Shown: in pieces, positions 1-8,404 of the stretch | Numbering within the stretch: position 1 is the stretch's first letter | Layout of the letters: every line of letters begins with the position of its first letter | Source of the DNA: an uncultured Croceitalea sp. | Lineage (GTDB): Bacteria > Bacteroidota > Bacteroidia > Flavobacteriales > Flavobacteriaceae | Reading direction: 5' to 3' | Assembly: GCA_947503285.1 (NCBI GenBank) | Contig: CANNDD010000002.1 | Coordinates: 744,001-808,000 of the forward strand | Length of the DNA: 64,000 nt | Program-made: the position numbers and the translations under genes | The notes under the pieces: generated by a model | Databases searched by the model: none | What the model saw: only the letters and a program-made list of their open reading frames with translations | What the model was told of the DNA's origin: nothing

Positions 1-308
1 AAAAGTGCACAGTCTTCTATACATTCCACCGTCAACACGGCATCGGTATTTTTGTAATAGGCAATGTAATCGCTGACCCACCAGTTCTCAACGGCAAACT
101 GAATGGTATGTTCCTTTCCGTTCGCGTCAAGCAAAAAGGTTCTCAGACAACCTTTCAATACAAAATACTGATGTGTTATTGATTGTTGGGGAAGGATTAT
201 TTGATCTCCTTTTTTGAAATGTACTGTTTTAAAATACCCTATAAGGGTATCGAAATCCGCATTGCTGAGCTTGATTTGCCGATTGATATGTTCGTGCAAC
301 GGATGCAT
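1..308 (-). CDS. Crp/Fnr-family regulator, N-terminal part (truncated by window edge)
   Basis: The reading frame starts at the ATG at 308 and stays open to base 1, giving about 102 residues; the 3' end lies outside the window. The visible part reads as a cyclic-nucleotide-binding beta-roll: an N-terminal helix, then FKKGDQIILPQQS, then VLKGCLRTF and the EHTIQFAVENWW stretch. These are typical of the Bacteroidota Crp/Fnr subgroup that often sits beside small enzyme genes. The C-terminal DNA-binding domain is not visible, so its role as a transcription factor is inferred. It lies downstream of the VOC and acetyltransferase genes on the same strand, with a 76-bp gap, and may be cotranscribed with them. 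Confidence 0.8.
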   Translation of the reverse strand, partial: MHPLHEHINRQIKLSNADFDTLIGYFKTVHFKKGDQIILPQQSITHQYFVLKGCLRTFLLDANGKEHTIQFAVENWWVSDYIAYYKNTDAVLTVECIEDCAL

Positions 309-384
309 GCTTCCAAGGTACTAAAAACCCTTTTTCAAAGAAATTAAATTAGGAAAGATATTGCCTCAATCTTCAAGGGAAGCA

Positions 385-732
385 TCAAGACCGTGACTCA
401 CGCCAAACGGCCAGTTCATTACCAGAGGGATCTAAAAATTGAAATCGACTGCCACCGGGAAATGTAAAGATATCTATTGAGATGGTAGCTCCTGCCGCGA
501 TTACCCGCTCTTTAATGACTTCAAGATCTGTATGGTGCAATACTACCAAAACCCCATTTGTAATAGGCTCATTCGTCAATTCAAAACCACCATCGACCCC
601 GCTGTCGGTAAATGCGGTATAGGTTGCCCCATAATCGGTAAATGACCAACCAAAAACGCTGGAATAAAATGTTTTTGTGATTTGAAGGTCCGTAGACTTA
701 AATTCAATATAATTTATAGGAGTTTTTCCCAT
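385..732 (-). CDS. VOC-family (glyoxalase/bleomycin-resistance fold) protein
   Basis: A 115-residue single-domain protein of the vicinal oxygen chelate superfamily. It opens with NYIEFKSTDLQITKTFYSSVFGW and closes with FPGGSRFQFLDPSGNELAVW, the usual first and last beta-alpha-beta elements of this fold. Many relatives are annotated as lactoylglutathione lyase or dioxygenase, but the actual substrate cannot be read from sequence. A terminal glutamate (in GNELAVW) is present, as in metal-binding members. Only 3 bp separate it from the upstream acetyltransferase gene on the same strand, so the two are probably cotranscribed. Confidence 0.85.
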   Translation of the reverse strand: MGKTPINYIEFKSTDLQITKTFYSSVFGWSFTDYGATYTAFTDSGVDGGFELTNEPITNGVLVVLHHTDLEVIKERVIAAGATISIDIFTFPGGSRFQFLDPSGNELAVWRESRS

Positions 733-735
733 AAT

Positions 736-1320
736 TTAGAGTTGTTTTTGAGCTTTACAGGGGTTGCCAAAAGCCAGTACATTATCAGGAATATTTTTGG
801 TGACGACACTGCCTGCGCCAATGGTGACGTTGTCTCCGATAGTGACCCCCGGGCAAATAATCGAATTCCCACCGATCCAAACATTATCACCAATGGTAAC
901 GGATTTGGTAGATGTCAAATATCGGGTACCATCCCCTGTTTTTACTATCCGTTCCGTTGCTTTAAGGGGATGTTGGGCAGTATAAATCTGAACGTAAGGT
1001 GCAATCAATCCGTTCTTGCCAATATTGATCTTATTATTGTCAATAAACATGCAGTTGGCATTGATGAAGGTATTCTCGCCAATTGAGATATGTTCACCGT
1101 AATCACAAAAGAAAGGGGCCTCGATCCAAACGCCTTTTTCAATATGCTCAAACAAGTCACCTAAAATTCTCGAGCGTTCTTCAAGTGCTTTTGAATCAAG
1201 ATTGTTGTATGATTTGAGCAAAGCCCTAGCCTTATGATATTGCCGGAGTAACCCAGTGTCTCTTGAATCATAGGGTAGCCCTTGAAGCATTTTTTCTTTC
1301 TCTGTCACCAAATTTTCCAT
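736..1320 (-). CDS. Sugar O-acetyltransferase (LacA/Maa/NodL family)
   Basis: A 194-residue acetyl-CoA-dependent O-acetyltransferase of the left-handed beta-helix type. The N-terminal maltose-acetyltransferase helical segment (EKEKMLQGLPYDSRDTGL) is followed by hexapeptide repeats such as ISIGENTFINAN and VTIGDNVWIGGN. The catalytic histidine of this family is in the YTAQHPL motif, and the ending AFGNPCKAQ is also typical. It probably acetylates a sugar or nucleotide-sugar hydroxyl; the substrate is unknown. Its length matches maltose or galactoside acetyltransferases (about 185-200 aa). It appears to be the first gene of a minus-strand unit running into the VOC gene. Confidence 0.9.
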   Translation of the reverse strand: MENLVTEKEKMLQGLPYDSRDTGLLRQYHKARALLKSYNNLDSKALEERSRILGDLFEHIEKGVWIEAPFFCDYGEHISIGENTFINANCMFIDNNKINIGKNGLIAPYVQIYTAQHPLKATERIVKTGDGTRYLTSTKSVTIGDNVWIGGNSIICPGVTIGDNVTIGAGSVVTKNIPDNVLAFGNPCKAQKQL

Positions 1321-1376
1321 TGATAAAAATAAAGATACATGATTCGTACGTAATGCCCCTTTTTCTGAAAATGAAT

Positions 1377-3446
1377 TTAAAAGGTATATGCAGCCCGAAT
1401 ACCAGCAAAATAATTTCGTGCATTACCAGGATAAAAATAGCGTGGTTCCGCACCCCCAAAACCAACGGCATTGATTAAAACGGATTGTGCATAGTTGGTG
1501 TTCAAGAGATTGTTCAAACCAAAATTGAGACCGACCTTGAACTTTTGTGACAGATCAAATTGATATCGCGTAGAAAGATTAAAAATAGTAAAGGAATCAC
1601 TACTTAAGGTGTTGGCATCATTCAGTAAAATTTCATCTACAAATTGATGGGTAATATTAAAAACAAAATTTCGCCCGTTTCTTAATGCGATACCAGAATT
1701 GATACGGTGTCTTGGAACCCCCGCCAAAGTATTGCCGGAAAAATCGTTCTCACCATCTACAAAATCGATAAAACGATGGTTGCTGTAACTGTAGCTCAAA
1801 CGAGGTATCAATAACCAATTGCTAGTGATTTTCTGTCGGTACCTTACATCCAATTCGACGCCTTGGTGTCTGGTCTCGCCGGCATTTCGACCAATAAATT
1901 GGTCTTCATCAATACGTTGTGCCACCAATAAATCGGTAATGTCCATTTGGTATGCGGCCGCATTCAGGCTTAGATGGCCGTTGAAAAGTAAAAAGCGACC
2001 GCCAATTTCATAATTGATTCCTTTTTCTTGCTCAATTTCCGGATTGATAACCCCGTCAGGTGTCAGTGTTTCTTCCAATCCAGGGTTCGAAAATCCCCGT
2101 CCGATATTGGCATATAGGTTTCCTTTCTTGAAGCGATAATCCAAGCCTAAACTAGGTAAAAGTATGGGGTCAAAATCCCGTTGTGCCGAAGTGTTCTCCA
2201 CACCTGCATTGAACAGGTCCCTGAAATCAAAAGTTGTTTGGTTAAATGCCAAACCTGCTTGAATGGTAAATTTTGGGGTCAATCGATAGTTGTAGGTGCC
2301 GAAAAGGTTCAATTGTGATCGAAATTCCTTGTTGTCGCTTAATTGTGCACCCTGTAGACTACCATTGCCATCATTATCACGAAACTGATTCATAAAAGTT
2401 CGCCAATTGTATTCATCTTTATAAAGTTCGGCACCGATAGTGAAATTCCCCTGAAAAACGGTTCCCTCTAAAATCGACCTAAAACCAAAACCATTCGTGA
2501 ATTCATCCAAAATATTGAAAGGTCGCGGTTCGTAGTGGTCTAAATACGTGTAAAAGACACTGGTGGTCGTTTTTAATCCAGTATTGAAGAAATGACTGTA
2601 CGACACACCTGCCAAGGTATATTTGTTGGCCTCAAAACCGCGGGCGGCCAACCAGTTTGCCGCGGCCCTTCTGGGGTCTTCCCTAAAATCGGTTTGGTTT
2701 ATCGAGCTGGGGATACTTGCGGTGTAATCAATATAATTCACCAAAAAGTCCAGTTTCCCTTTTGGATATAATTTTACCGATGAGGTCAAAAGAAAGCCAT
2801 CACGTTCAAAACCATTGTTTTGACGAAAACCATCCGTTTGTAAATAATTATAACTCAAATTAAGATTGAACCCTTTTTCAGAATGCCTAAAGGACAGGTT
2901 ATCTTTTATAAGATTGAAAGAACCAAAAGTGAGGGTATTGTTTAAAAACGTGTTTCCTACCTCTGGGGGTTTAGTGTTCAAGAGAATTACACCGCCTAAA
3001 TTGGCGCCCAGCGAAGTACCTTTTGGTCCCTTGACGACCTCAATACGCCCCATATTCTCAAAATCATAGGCCTCAATTGCAGATACACCGGTACCATTGG
3101 TGACCGGTATACCATTAAAATACATGCGAAGTTTATCGGTACCAAAAGGGGTTCTTGCACCAACACCACGTATAGTGATGCGGTTGGTATTCAATGCGCC
3201 AGAGAGCACATAGAGACCTGAGATCTCATTGAGTCCTGATGCAAAATCAATGGGGCTGTATTGTTCTAAATCAGCAATACCCAAACTTGAAGAAGGGGTA
3301 ATGCCTACCGCTTTTTTTTTGATAAATTCTTGTAATAGTATTACTTCATCTAAATTAGTAATTGAATCTTTTTTTTGCTGACCAAAAGCTCCAAAAAAAG
3401 AAATAATTAAAAAGGGCAAGACACCACGACCAAAAGCTAGTTTCAT
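1377..3446 (-). CDS. TonB-dependent outer-membrane receptor
   Basis: A 689-residue TonB-dependent receptor. A signal peptide (residues 1 to about 22, ending GAFGQ) is followed directly by the plug domain (about 45-155). The plug has the motifs RITIRGVGARTPFG and VVKGPKGTSLGANLGGVI, and the 22-strand barrel runs to a terminal phenylalanine (AAYTF). There is no N-terminal carboxypeptidase-like domain and no SusD neighbour, so this is not a polysaccharide-utilisation SusC. Its overall plan resembles receptors for ferric siderophores or citrate, but the ligand cannot be assigned. A small beta-barrel protein gene lies 208 bp upstream on the same strand; a hairpin between them suggests separate transcripts. 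Confidence 0.9.
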   Translation of the reverse strand: MKLAFGRGVLPFLIISFFGAFGQQKKDSITNLDEVILLQEFIKKKAVGITPSSSLGIADLEQYSPIDFASGLNEISGLYVLSGALNTNRITIRGVGARTPFGTDKLRMYFNGIPVTNGTGVSAIEAYDFENMGRIEVVKGPKGTSLGANLGGVILLNTKPPEVGNTFLNNTLTFGSFNLIKDNLSFRHSEKGFNLNLSYNYLQTDGFRQNNGFERDGFLLTSSVKLYPKGKLDFLVNYIDYTASIPSSINQTDFREDPRRAAANWLAARGFEANKYTLAGVSYSHFFNTGLKTTTSVFYTYLDHYEPRPFNILDEFTNGFGFRSILEGTVFQGNFTIGAELYKDEYNWRTFMNQFRDNDGNGSLQGAQLSDNKEFRSQLNLFGTYNYRLTPKFTIQAGLAFNQTTFDFRDLFNAGVENTSAQRDFDPILLPSLGLDYRFKKGNLYANIGRGFSNPGLEETLTPDGVINPEIEQEKGINYEIGGRFLLFNGHLSLNAAAYQMDITDLLVAQRIDEDQFIGRNAGETRHQGVELDVRYRQKITSNWLLIPRLSYSYSNHRFIDFVDGENDFSGNTLAGVPRHRINSGIALRNGRNFVFNITHQFVDEILLNDANTLSSDSFTIFNLSTRYQFDLSQKFKVGLNFGLNNLLNTNYAQSVLINAVGFGGAEPRYFYPGNARNYFAGIRAAYTF

Positions 3447-3589
3447 TATTTAATCCTTGCTTCGAGCATTGCTGCTAAGATGAAAAAAGTATTCATAAAG
3501 TTTACTAATATTCCTGTAAGAAAATAAGATTCTGAAATATAACGTAGTACTGCTCAAAAATAAGTGAAAAAGTCCTGAGGTGAAGCATG

Positions 3590-3654
3590 AAATTCTACCA
3601 TTGGCAAAAGCGAGTTCCCTCGCATTGTATTATACGAATATACTAATGGTAAAC
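3590..3654 (-). terminator. Nested hairpin downstream of the beta-barrel gene
   Basis: Read on the minus strand, a GCGAG/CTCGC stem with a GGAA tetraloop (3610-3623) is followed by TTTT. It sits inside a larger inverted repeat, TACCATT (3596-3602) with AATGGTA (3645-3651). This begins right after the stop codon of the upstream gene and could act as its terminator. Confidence 0.5.
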
Positions 3655-4215
3655 TTAGAACCGATATCCCAGCGAAATACCACCGCGCCCTATGATATTA
3701 TCAAAAAAGAATTCGTCATTATCGACAAGGGTTCTGCCGATACCGCCAAAAACCTCGGCTACAAATCCACCCCGTGTCAAGAATTTTCCGCCCACAGAAA
3801 TCCCAAGGGCAAAATTGGTTTCTGTTCGAGTTTCTGGAGTATCAAATTCAAAATTAAAATCTTCAAATTCTCGATTTAAAACCATTGCAAAACCTTCTAC
3901 AAAAAACCCTTGGGCATACTTTTTAGAAAAAAATTGCCTGTAATACGGAGTAATTGAAAAATTTCGAATTTCTGATAAATCATCAGGATTTCCAATGCCA
4001 ACTAAAAGACTTAAACCTACTGATGATTCTTCAGACATAAGATATTCGTAATCACCTTCAAGACCACTAAACGCTATAAAAGTTAATACATTGAGCCTCA
4101 ACTCATTTTTGTCGATAGTCTGTAGGTCGCTTTTTTGCAGTTGGTCATCTGTAGTTTGGGAAAAGCCAATTAAAAACGAAAAAAAAAGAAATATTGCGCT
4201 TAAAAAAATCTTCAT
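3655..4215 (-). CDS. Outer-membrane beta-barrel protein, unknown role
   Basis: A 186-residue secreted protein with a clear signal peptide (KIFLSAIFLFFSFLIGFSQ) and alternating amphipathic strands ending in SLGYRF, the terminal-aromatic signature of an eight-stranded outer-membrane barrel. Segments such as FALGISVGGKFLTRGGFVAEVFGGIGR resemble the porin-family and DUF3575-like small barrels that are frequent in Flavobacteriaceae. No ligand or enzymatic function can be read. The gene lies alone between a divergent xth gene and the downstream TonB receptor gene. Confidence 0.75.
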   Translation of the reverse strand: MKIFLSAIFLFFSFLIGFSQTTDDQLQKSDLQTIDKNELRLNVLTFIAFSGLEGDYEYLMSEESSVGLSLLVGIGNPDDLSEIRNFSITPYYRQFFSKKYAQGFFVEGFAMVLNREFEDFNFEFDTPETRTETNFALGISVGGKFLTRGGFVAEVFGGIGRTLVDNDEFFFDNIIGRGGISLGYRF

Positions 4216-4329
4216 AGCTATTATTTTTGGTTATTTGGTTTTAGGAAGTAATTTTTTTGAAAGATACATGATTTTAGAAAGGTTGCAGAAAACAAGACTT
4301 CCATAACCTTAATTTAACTTTAACATAAA

Positions 4330-5091
4330 ATGAAAATAGCCTCGTATAATGTCAACGGTATTCGTGCCGCTTTGAACAAGGGTTTTGTGGAATGGTTGCA
4401 GTCAGTGGGGCCTGATGTAATTTGCTTACAAGAGATAAAAGCCATGAAAGAGCAGGTAGATGTCTCTTTATTTGAGGCCGCCGGGTACAATTACCATTAT
4501 TGGTTCAGCGCCCAAAAGAAAGGATATAGTGGCGTAGCACTTCTTTGTAAAAAAGAGCCAGACCATGTCGAATACGGCACAGGAATCGATTATATGGATT
4601 TTGAAGGGCGTAATATTCGTGCAGATTTCGGAGATCTATCCATTATGAGTATGTATTTGCCCTCGGGCACCAATACGGACAGGCTTGAATTTAAATTAAA
4701 ATACATGGCCGATTTTCAAAAGTATGCAGATGGATTGCGCAAAGAACGCGAAAATTTGATTGTTTGCGGAGATTATAATATTTGTCACGAAGCCATTGAT
4801 ATCCATAATCCGGTCGGACTTAAAAACGTTTCTGGATTTTTACCAGTTGAGCGCGAATGGATCGGAAATTTTATAAAAAGTGGGTTTATAGATAGTTTTC
4901 GACATTTGAATAAAGAACCACATAACTATACCTGGTGGAGCTACCGTGCCAATGCCCGTAACAACAACAAAGGCTGGCGATTGGATTATGGAATGGTTAA
5001 TGAATCTTTAAAAGACCGACTAAAGCGATCGGTAATCCTATCAGAGGCAAAGCATAGTGATCACTGTCCGATTCTTCTAGAAGTGGATTAG
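4330..5091 (+). CDS. xth: Exodeoxyribonuclease III
   Basis: A 253-residue apurinic/apyrimidinic endonuclease/exonuclease of the EEP superfamily, acting in base-excision repair. Motifs appear in the expected order: SYNVNGIRA at the N-terminus, CLQEIK (metal-binding glutamate), GDYNICHEAIDIHNP (catalytic Asp and Asn), WWSYRANARNNNKGWRLDY and SDHCPI (catalytic His) near the C-terminus. Its length matches E. coli Xth (268 aa). The start is the first ATG after an AT-rich leader; no in-frame alternative improves it. It is monocistronic or weakly linked to the aldo-keto reductase gene 66 bp downstream. Confidence 0.95.
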   Translation: MKIASYNVNGIRAALNKGFVEWLQSVGPDVICLQEIKAMKEQVDVSLFEAAGYNYHYWFSAQKKGYSGVALLCKKEPDHVEYGTGIDYMDFEGRNIRADFGDLSIMSMYLPSGTNTDRLEFKLKYMADFQKYADGLRKERENLIVCGDYNICHEAIDIHNPVGLKNVSGFLPVEREWIGNFIKSGFIDSFRHLNKEPHNYTWWSYRANARNNNKGWRLDYGMVNESLKDRLKRSVILSEAKHSDHCPILLEVD

Positions 5092-5157
5092 TAACACGGT
5101 CTTAAGATGGATTCTCTTTAGATACCTTAAATTTGATTTTTTTAATAAGCTTGACCA

Positions 5158-6198
5158 ATGAAGTATACTAGATTGCCAAACACCAGTATTCGTGTAAGTA
5201 AAATTTGTTTGGGAACAATGACTTGGGGGCGTCAAAATTCCATAGAACAAGGGCATGGGCAAATGGATTATGCTTTTGAGCAAGGAGTGAACTTCTTTGA
5301 TACTGCAGAGCTATACCCCGTTCCTGCCAAGAAAGAGTTGTATGCGGTAACTGAGGAAATTATTGGCAAGTGGTTCAAAAAAACAGGTAATCGGGATAAA
5401 ATCATTTTAGCATCAAAAATTGCCGGTCCCGCTGACTTTACAAAGTTCATACGCACCACGGGTTTTAGCAAAGATTCCATTATCACGGCAGTAGAAGGCA
5501 GCTTAAAAAGATTGGAAACGGATTATATCGACCTGTATCAATTGCATTGGCCTGAACGAAATACGAACTACTTTGGGCAACGTGGTTATAATACCGATGC
5601 GCCCGATTTTTGGGAAGATAACATCCATCAGGTATTGGAGACGCTGCGTGATTTGGTGAAGGAAGGTAAAATTCGACATGTGGGGTTATCGAATGAAACC
5701 CCTTGGGGGACCATGCGTTTTATTGAAGAGGCCAAGGTTCATCAAGACCTGCCAAGAATGGTCACTATCCAAAACCCTTATAGCTTGTTGAATAGATTGT
5801 TCGAAGTCGGACTTTCAGAAATCTCACTTCGTGAGAAAATAGGGCTATTGCCGTATTCCCCACTTGGTTTCGGAGTATTGAGCGGTAAATATTTAGGAGG
5901 TCATAAACCGCGTAAGGCACGGGTTACCCTTTTTCCGAATTACAATCGCTATAGTGGTGAAAATTCAATGGCGGCGACTCAGAAATATTTTGATTTGGCC
6001 CAAGAGCATGGACTTTCATTGGCACAAATGTCACTGGCATTTGTAAACACCAGGGCTTTTGTTATCAGTAATATCATTGGTGCCACCACCATGGAACAGC
6101 TCAAGGAAAATATTGATAGTATCAATGTGGAACTATCTGATGAGGTCTTAAACGGTATCGAGGCTATCCATAATGAAATTCCGAATCCGGCCCCTTAA
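5158..6198 (+). CDS. Aldo/keto reductase, Tas-like
   Basis: A 346-residue NADP(H)-dependent oxidoreductase with the aldo-keto reductase TIM-barrel fold. Visible features are LGTMTWGRQNS near the N-terminus, FFDTAELYPVP (catalytic Asp and Tyr), IILASKI (catalytic Lys), LYQLHWPERNTNYFGQRGY (catalytic His region) and the C-terminal cofactor segment IIGATTMEQLKENI. The GQMDYAFEQGVNFFDTAELYPVP stretch and the long HWPER loop are closest to the E. coli Tas subgroup. The physiological substrate is unknown. Its stop codon overlaps the stop of the convergent PQQ-dehydrogenase gene by 4 bp. Confidence 0.92.
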   Translation: MKYTRLPNTSIRVSKICLGTMTWGRQNSIEQGHGQMDYAFEQGVNFFDTAELYPVPAKKELYAVTEEIIGKWFKKTGNRDKIILASKIAGPADFTKFIRTTGFSKDSIITAVEGSLKRLETDYIDLYQLHWPERNTNYFGQRGYNTDAPDFWEDNIHQVLETLRDLVKEGKIRHVGLSNETPWGTMRFIEEAKVHQDLPRMVTIQNPYSLLNRLFEVGLSEISLREKIGLLPYSPLGFGVLSGKYLGGHKPRKARVTLFPNYNRYSGENSMAATQKYFDLAQEHGLSLAQMSLAFVNTRAFVISNIIGATTMEQLKENIDSINVELSDEVLNGIEAIHNEIPNPAP

Positions 6199-8369
6199 TC
6201 GGGCAGGGCGTAGGCCCGATATTCATCCCCAGAAGATGTTCCCATTTTACCACCGCCACAGGCAATGACCACGTATTGCTTGCCATTGACCTCATAGGTG
6301 GCAGGCGTCGCATAACCTCCTGCCGGTAAATTGGTTTCCCACAATAGATTTCCTGTCTGCATATGAAACGCACGAAACTTTTCATCTTTAGTGGCTGCGA
6401 TAAATAGTACGCCGCTGGCGGTGATTACGGGCCCACCATAATTTTCAATTCCGGAAACGGGGTGGTTGGGGTCATCCAATGCTTCTTCATGCCCTAACGG
6501 AATTTTCCAAAGATATTCCCCGGTATTTAGGTCAATGGCATTTAGGGTTCCCCACGGTGGCGTCATGACCGGAAAACCCCTATTGTCCTTAAAACGGCCA
6601 AAACCGGCGACGGCGTAAGGTACTTTTACCGATGGCACTTCAGCCCGATGATCGGTTTCTTCTTGAATTCCTGAAATATAATTGGCTATTCCCTTTAGTT
6701 CCGATTCAGATAGATTGGGCATCCCTGGCATGGCACCTTTCCCATTTTTTATGATACTTTGAATGGAGTCTACTGAAAAACGTGCTTTTACATGTTGTAG
6801 TTCAGGTATGGCGCCGAGACCCTGCAATTCCCCACCATGGCATCGCGCACAATGAATTTGGGTAAGTGCGGAACCATGATTTGATTCTTCTTTGGTGTCG
6901 GAATCGATCTTTTTCATACGAACGATCCAGGCCATCTCATTGGAGTTGACATACATAATTCCTTTTTCGGGATGCATGGCCGCACCTCCCCATTCCGCAC
7001 CTCCATCGGCACCAGGGTACAGCAAGACACCCGTAGTGTCAATGGGGATAAACTGACCTTTGGAGGTAATTTGCTTGAATTTATCCAGCACCGTCGGTGG
7101 ATTCTTATTTTGGTCTTTGTCTATAAAATCATCAACAAAGGCAGGTTGATTTGGGGCATACAAATCTTCTTTCGTCAATACTTGTTTGGCGAAAGGTGCA
7201 GGTTTTGTCGGTAAAGGCTGCGTTGGATGTGCTTTTTCACCCTCCAGCTTGGAATTGGGATAGGCTTTTTCGTCAATAGGGAACAAGGGCTCACCAGTAA
7301 CCCGATTAAAAACAAATACATGACCGCTTTTGGTCACTTGGGCAACTGCTGGTATGGTCTCACCATCACGTTTCATTTCAAAAAGATTTGGGGGTGCCGG
7401 TAGGTCCCTGTCCCATAAATCATGATGTACGAATTGGTAATGCCAAATGCGTTTACCAGTTTTGGCATCCAATGCTAAAAGTGAATTGGCAAAAAGATTT
7501 TCGCCATGTCGGTCCCCACCATACCAATCAAAAGCAGCCGAACCTGTTGGAAAATAAACAATGCCCCTTTCGTGGTCTATGGCATTACCCGACCAACTAT
7601 TGGCGCCACCAACGGTTTTATACGCTTCTTTGGGCCAGGTGTCATAACCGAATTCCCCCGGTTGTGGAATGGTATGGAATGTCCATTCAATTTCACCGGT
7701 AAGTACATTATAAGCACGAATATGCCCTGGGGAAGAACCGGGTCCTTCACCAACACGGGTACCCATTATCAATAAATTGGCATGCACTGCACCAGGGGTA
7801 TTGGCGTAAACCGCTAATTTCGAAGGGTCCCTACCCAGGCCCTCCCTTAAATCAATACTTCCGTTGGTGCCGAAACCTGTAATGGATTTGCCTGTTTCAA
7901 TTGATACTGCATAGACCTTAAAACCTGAGGCAAAGAACAACCTACCTTCCTCTATTTCTGAATTTGGGTTCCAGAAACTCAATCCTCGGTTCAACCCAAG
8001 ACCGGTATTATCTTTTGTGGGTGGCTTGAATTTCCATATTTCCGATCCGGTTGCCCCATCGACAGCAAACAGTTCCATTGCGGCATTCACACCATACAAA
8101 GTTGAACCAATAATCATGGGATTGGTCTGTATCTGTGTTGTTCGCCCTTCTTCAAGACCCCCGCTATTATAGCTCCATGCCAGTTTTAAAGACTGTACAT
8201 TATTGGTGTCGATTTGGGTAAGTCGGCTAAAATGCGATCTGCCTGAATCACCGAGATAGTCATTCCAATTATCGTAGTCAGGTTGTGTAACTAGTTCAAG
8301 GTTTTTTTCTTCACATGCAGATAATACCAGAAATAACCCCAAAAGGGTTAGCTTAAAATACGTTTTCAT
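6195..8369 (-). CDS. PQQ-dependent quinoprotein dehydrogenase with cytochrome c domain (lipoprotein)
   Basis: A 724-residue lipoprotein (lipobox LSAC near residue 19) of the eight-bladed propeller quinoprotein alcohol/glucose dehydrogenase family. Tryptophan-docking blades are visible throughout, for example WTFHTIPQPGEFGYDTW and the C-terminal NLPAGGYATPATYEVNGKQYVV. A class I cytochrome c is inserted late in the propeller (roughly residues 495-580): CARCH binds heme, and GAMPGMPNLS supplies the axial methionine. It should oxidise an alcohol or sugar at the cell envelope and pass electrons through its own heme to the respiratory chain. No pqq biosynthesis genes are in the window. It may use imported PQQ. 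Confidence 0.9.
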   Translation of the reverse strand: MKTYFKLTLLGLFLVLSACEEKNLELVTQPDYDNWNDYLGDSGRSHFSRLTQIDTNNVQSLKLAWSYNSGGLEEGRTTQIQTNPMIIGSTLYGVNAAMELFAVDGATGSEIWKFKPPTKDNTGLGLNRGLSFWNPNSEIEEGRLFFASGFKVYAVSIETGKSITGFGTNGSIDLREGLGRDPSKLAVYANTPGAVHANLLIMGTRVGEGPGSSPGHIRAYNVLTGEIEWTFHTIPQPGEFGYDTWPKEAYKTVGGANSWSGNAIDHERGIVYFPTGSAAFDWYGGDRHGENLFANSLLALDAKTGKRIWHYQFVHHDLWDRDLPAPPNLFEMKRDGETIPAVAQVTKSGHVFVFNRVTGEPLFPIDEKAYPNSKLEGEKAHPTQPLPTKPAPFAKQVLTKEDLYAPNQPAFVDDFIDKDQNKNPPTVLDKFKQITSKGQFIPIDTTGVLLYPGADGGAEWGGAAMHPEKGIMYVNSNEMAWIVRMKKIDSDTKEESNHGSALTQIHCARCHGGELQGLGAIPELQHVKARFSVDSIQSIIKNGKGAMPGMPNLSESELKGIANYISGIQEETDHRAEVPSVKVPYAVAGFGRFKDNRGFPVMTPPWGTLNAIDLNTGEYLWKIPLGHEEALDDPNHPVSGIENYGGPVITASGVLFIAATKDEKFRAFHMQTGNLLWETNLPAGGYATPATYEVNGKQYVVIACGGGKMGTSSGDEYRAYALPD

Positions 8370-8404
8370 GATAGTTGGATCAGTACTTTAAAGATAAACA
8401 CTTT

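Noticed and set aside
682-1086. Plus-strand open frame opposite the acetyltransferase
   Set aside because: It is antisense to clear hexapeptide-repeat coding and has no family features.
6972-7775. Plus-strand open frames within the PQQ dehydrogenase region
   Set aside because: They are antisense to a complete conserved gene with a full motif set and show no protein-like features.
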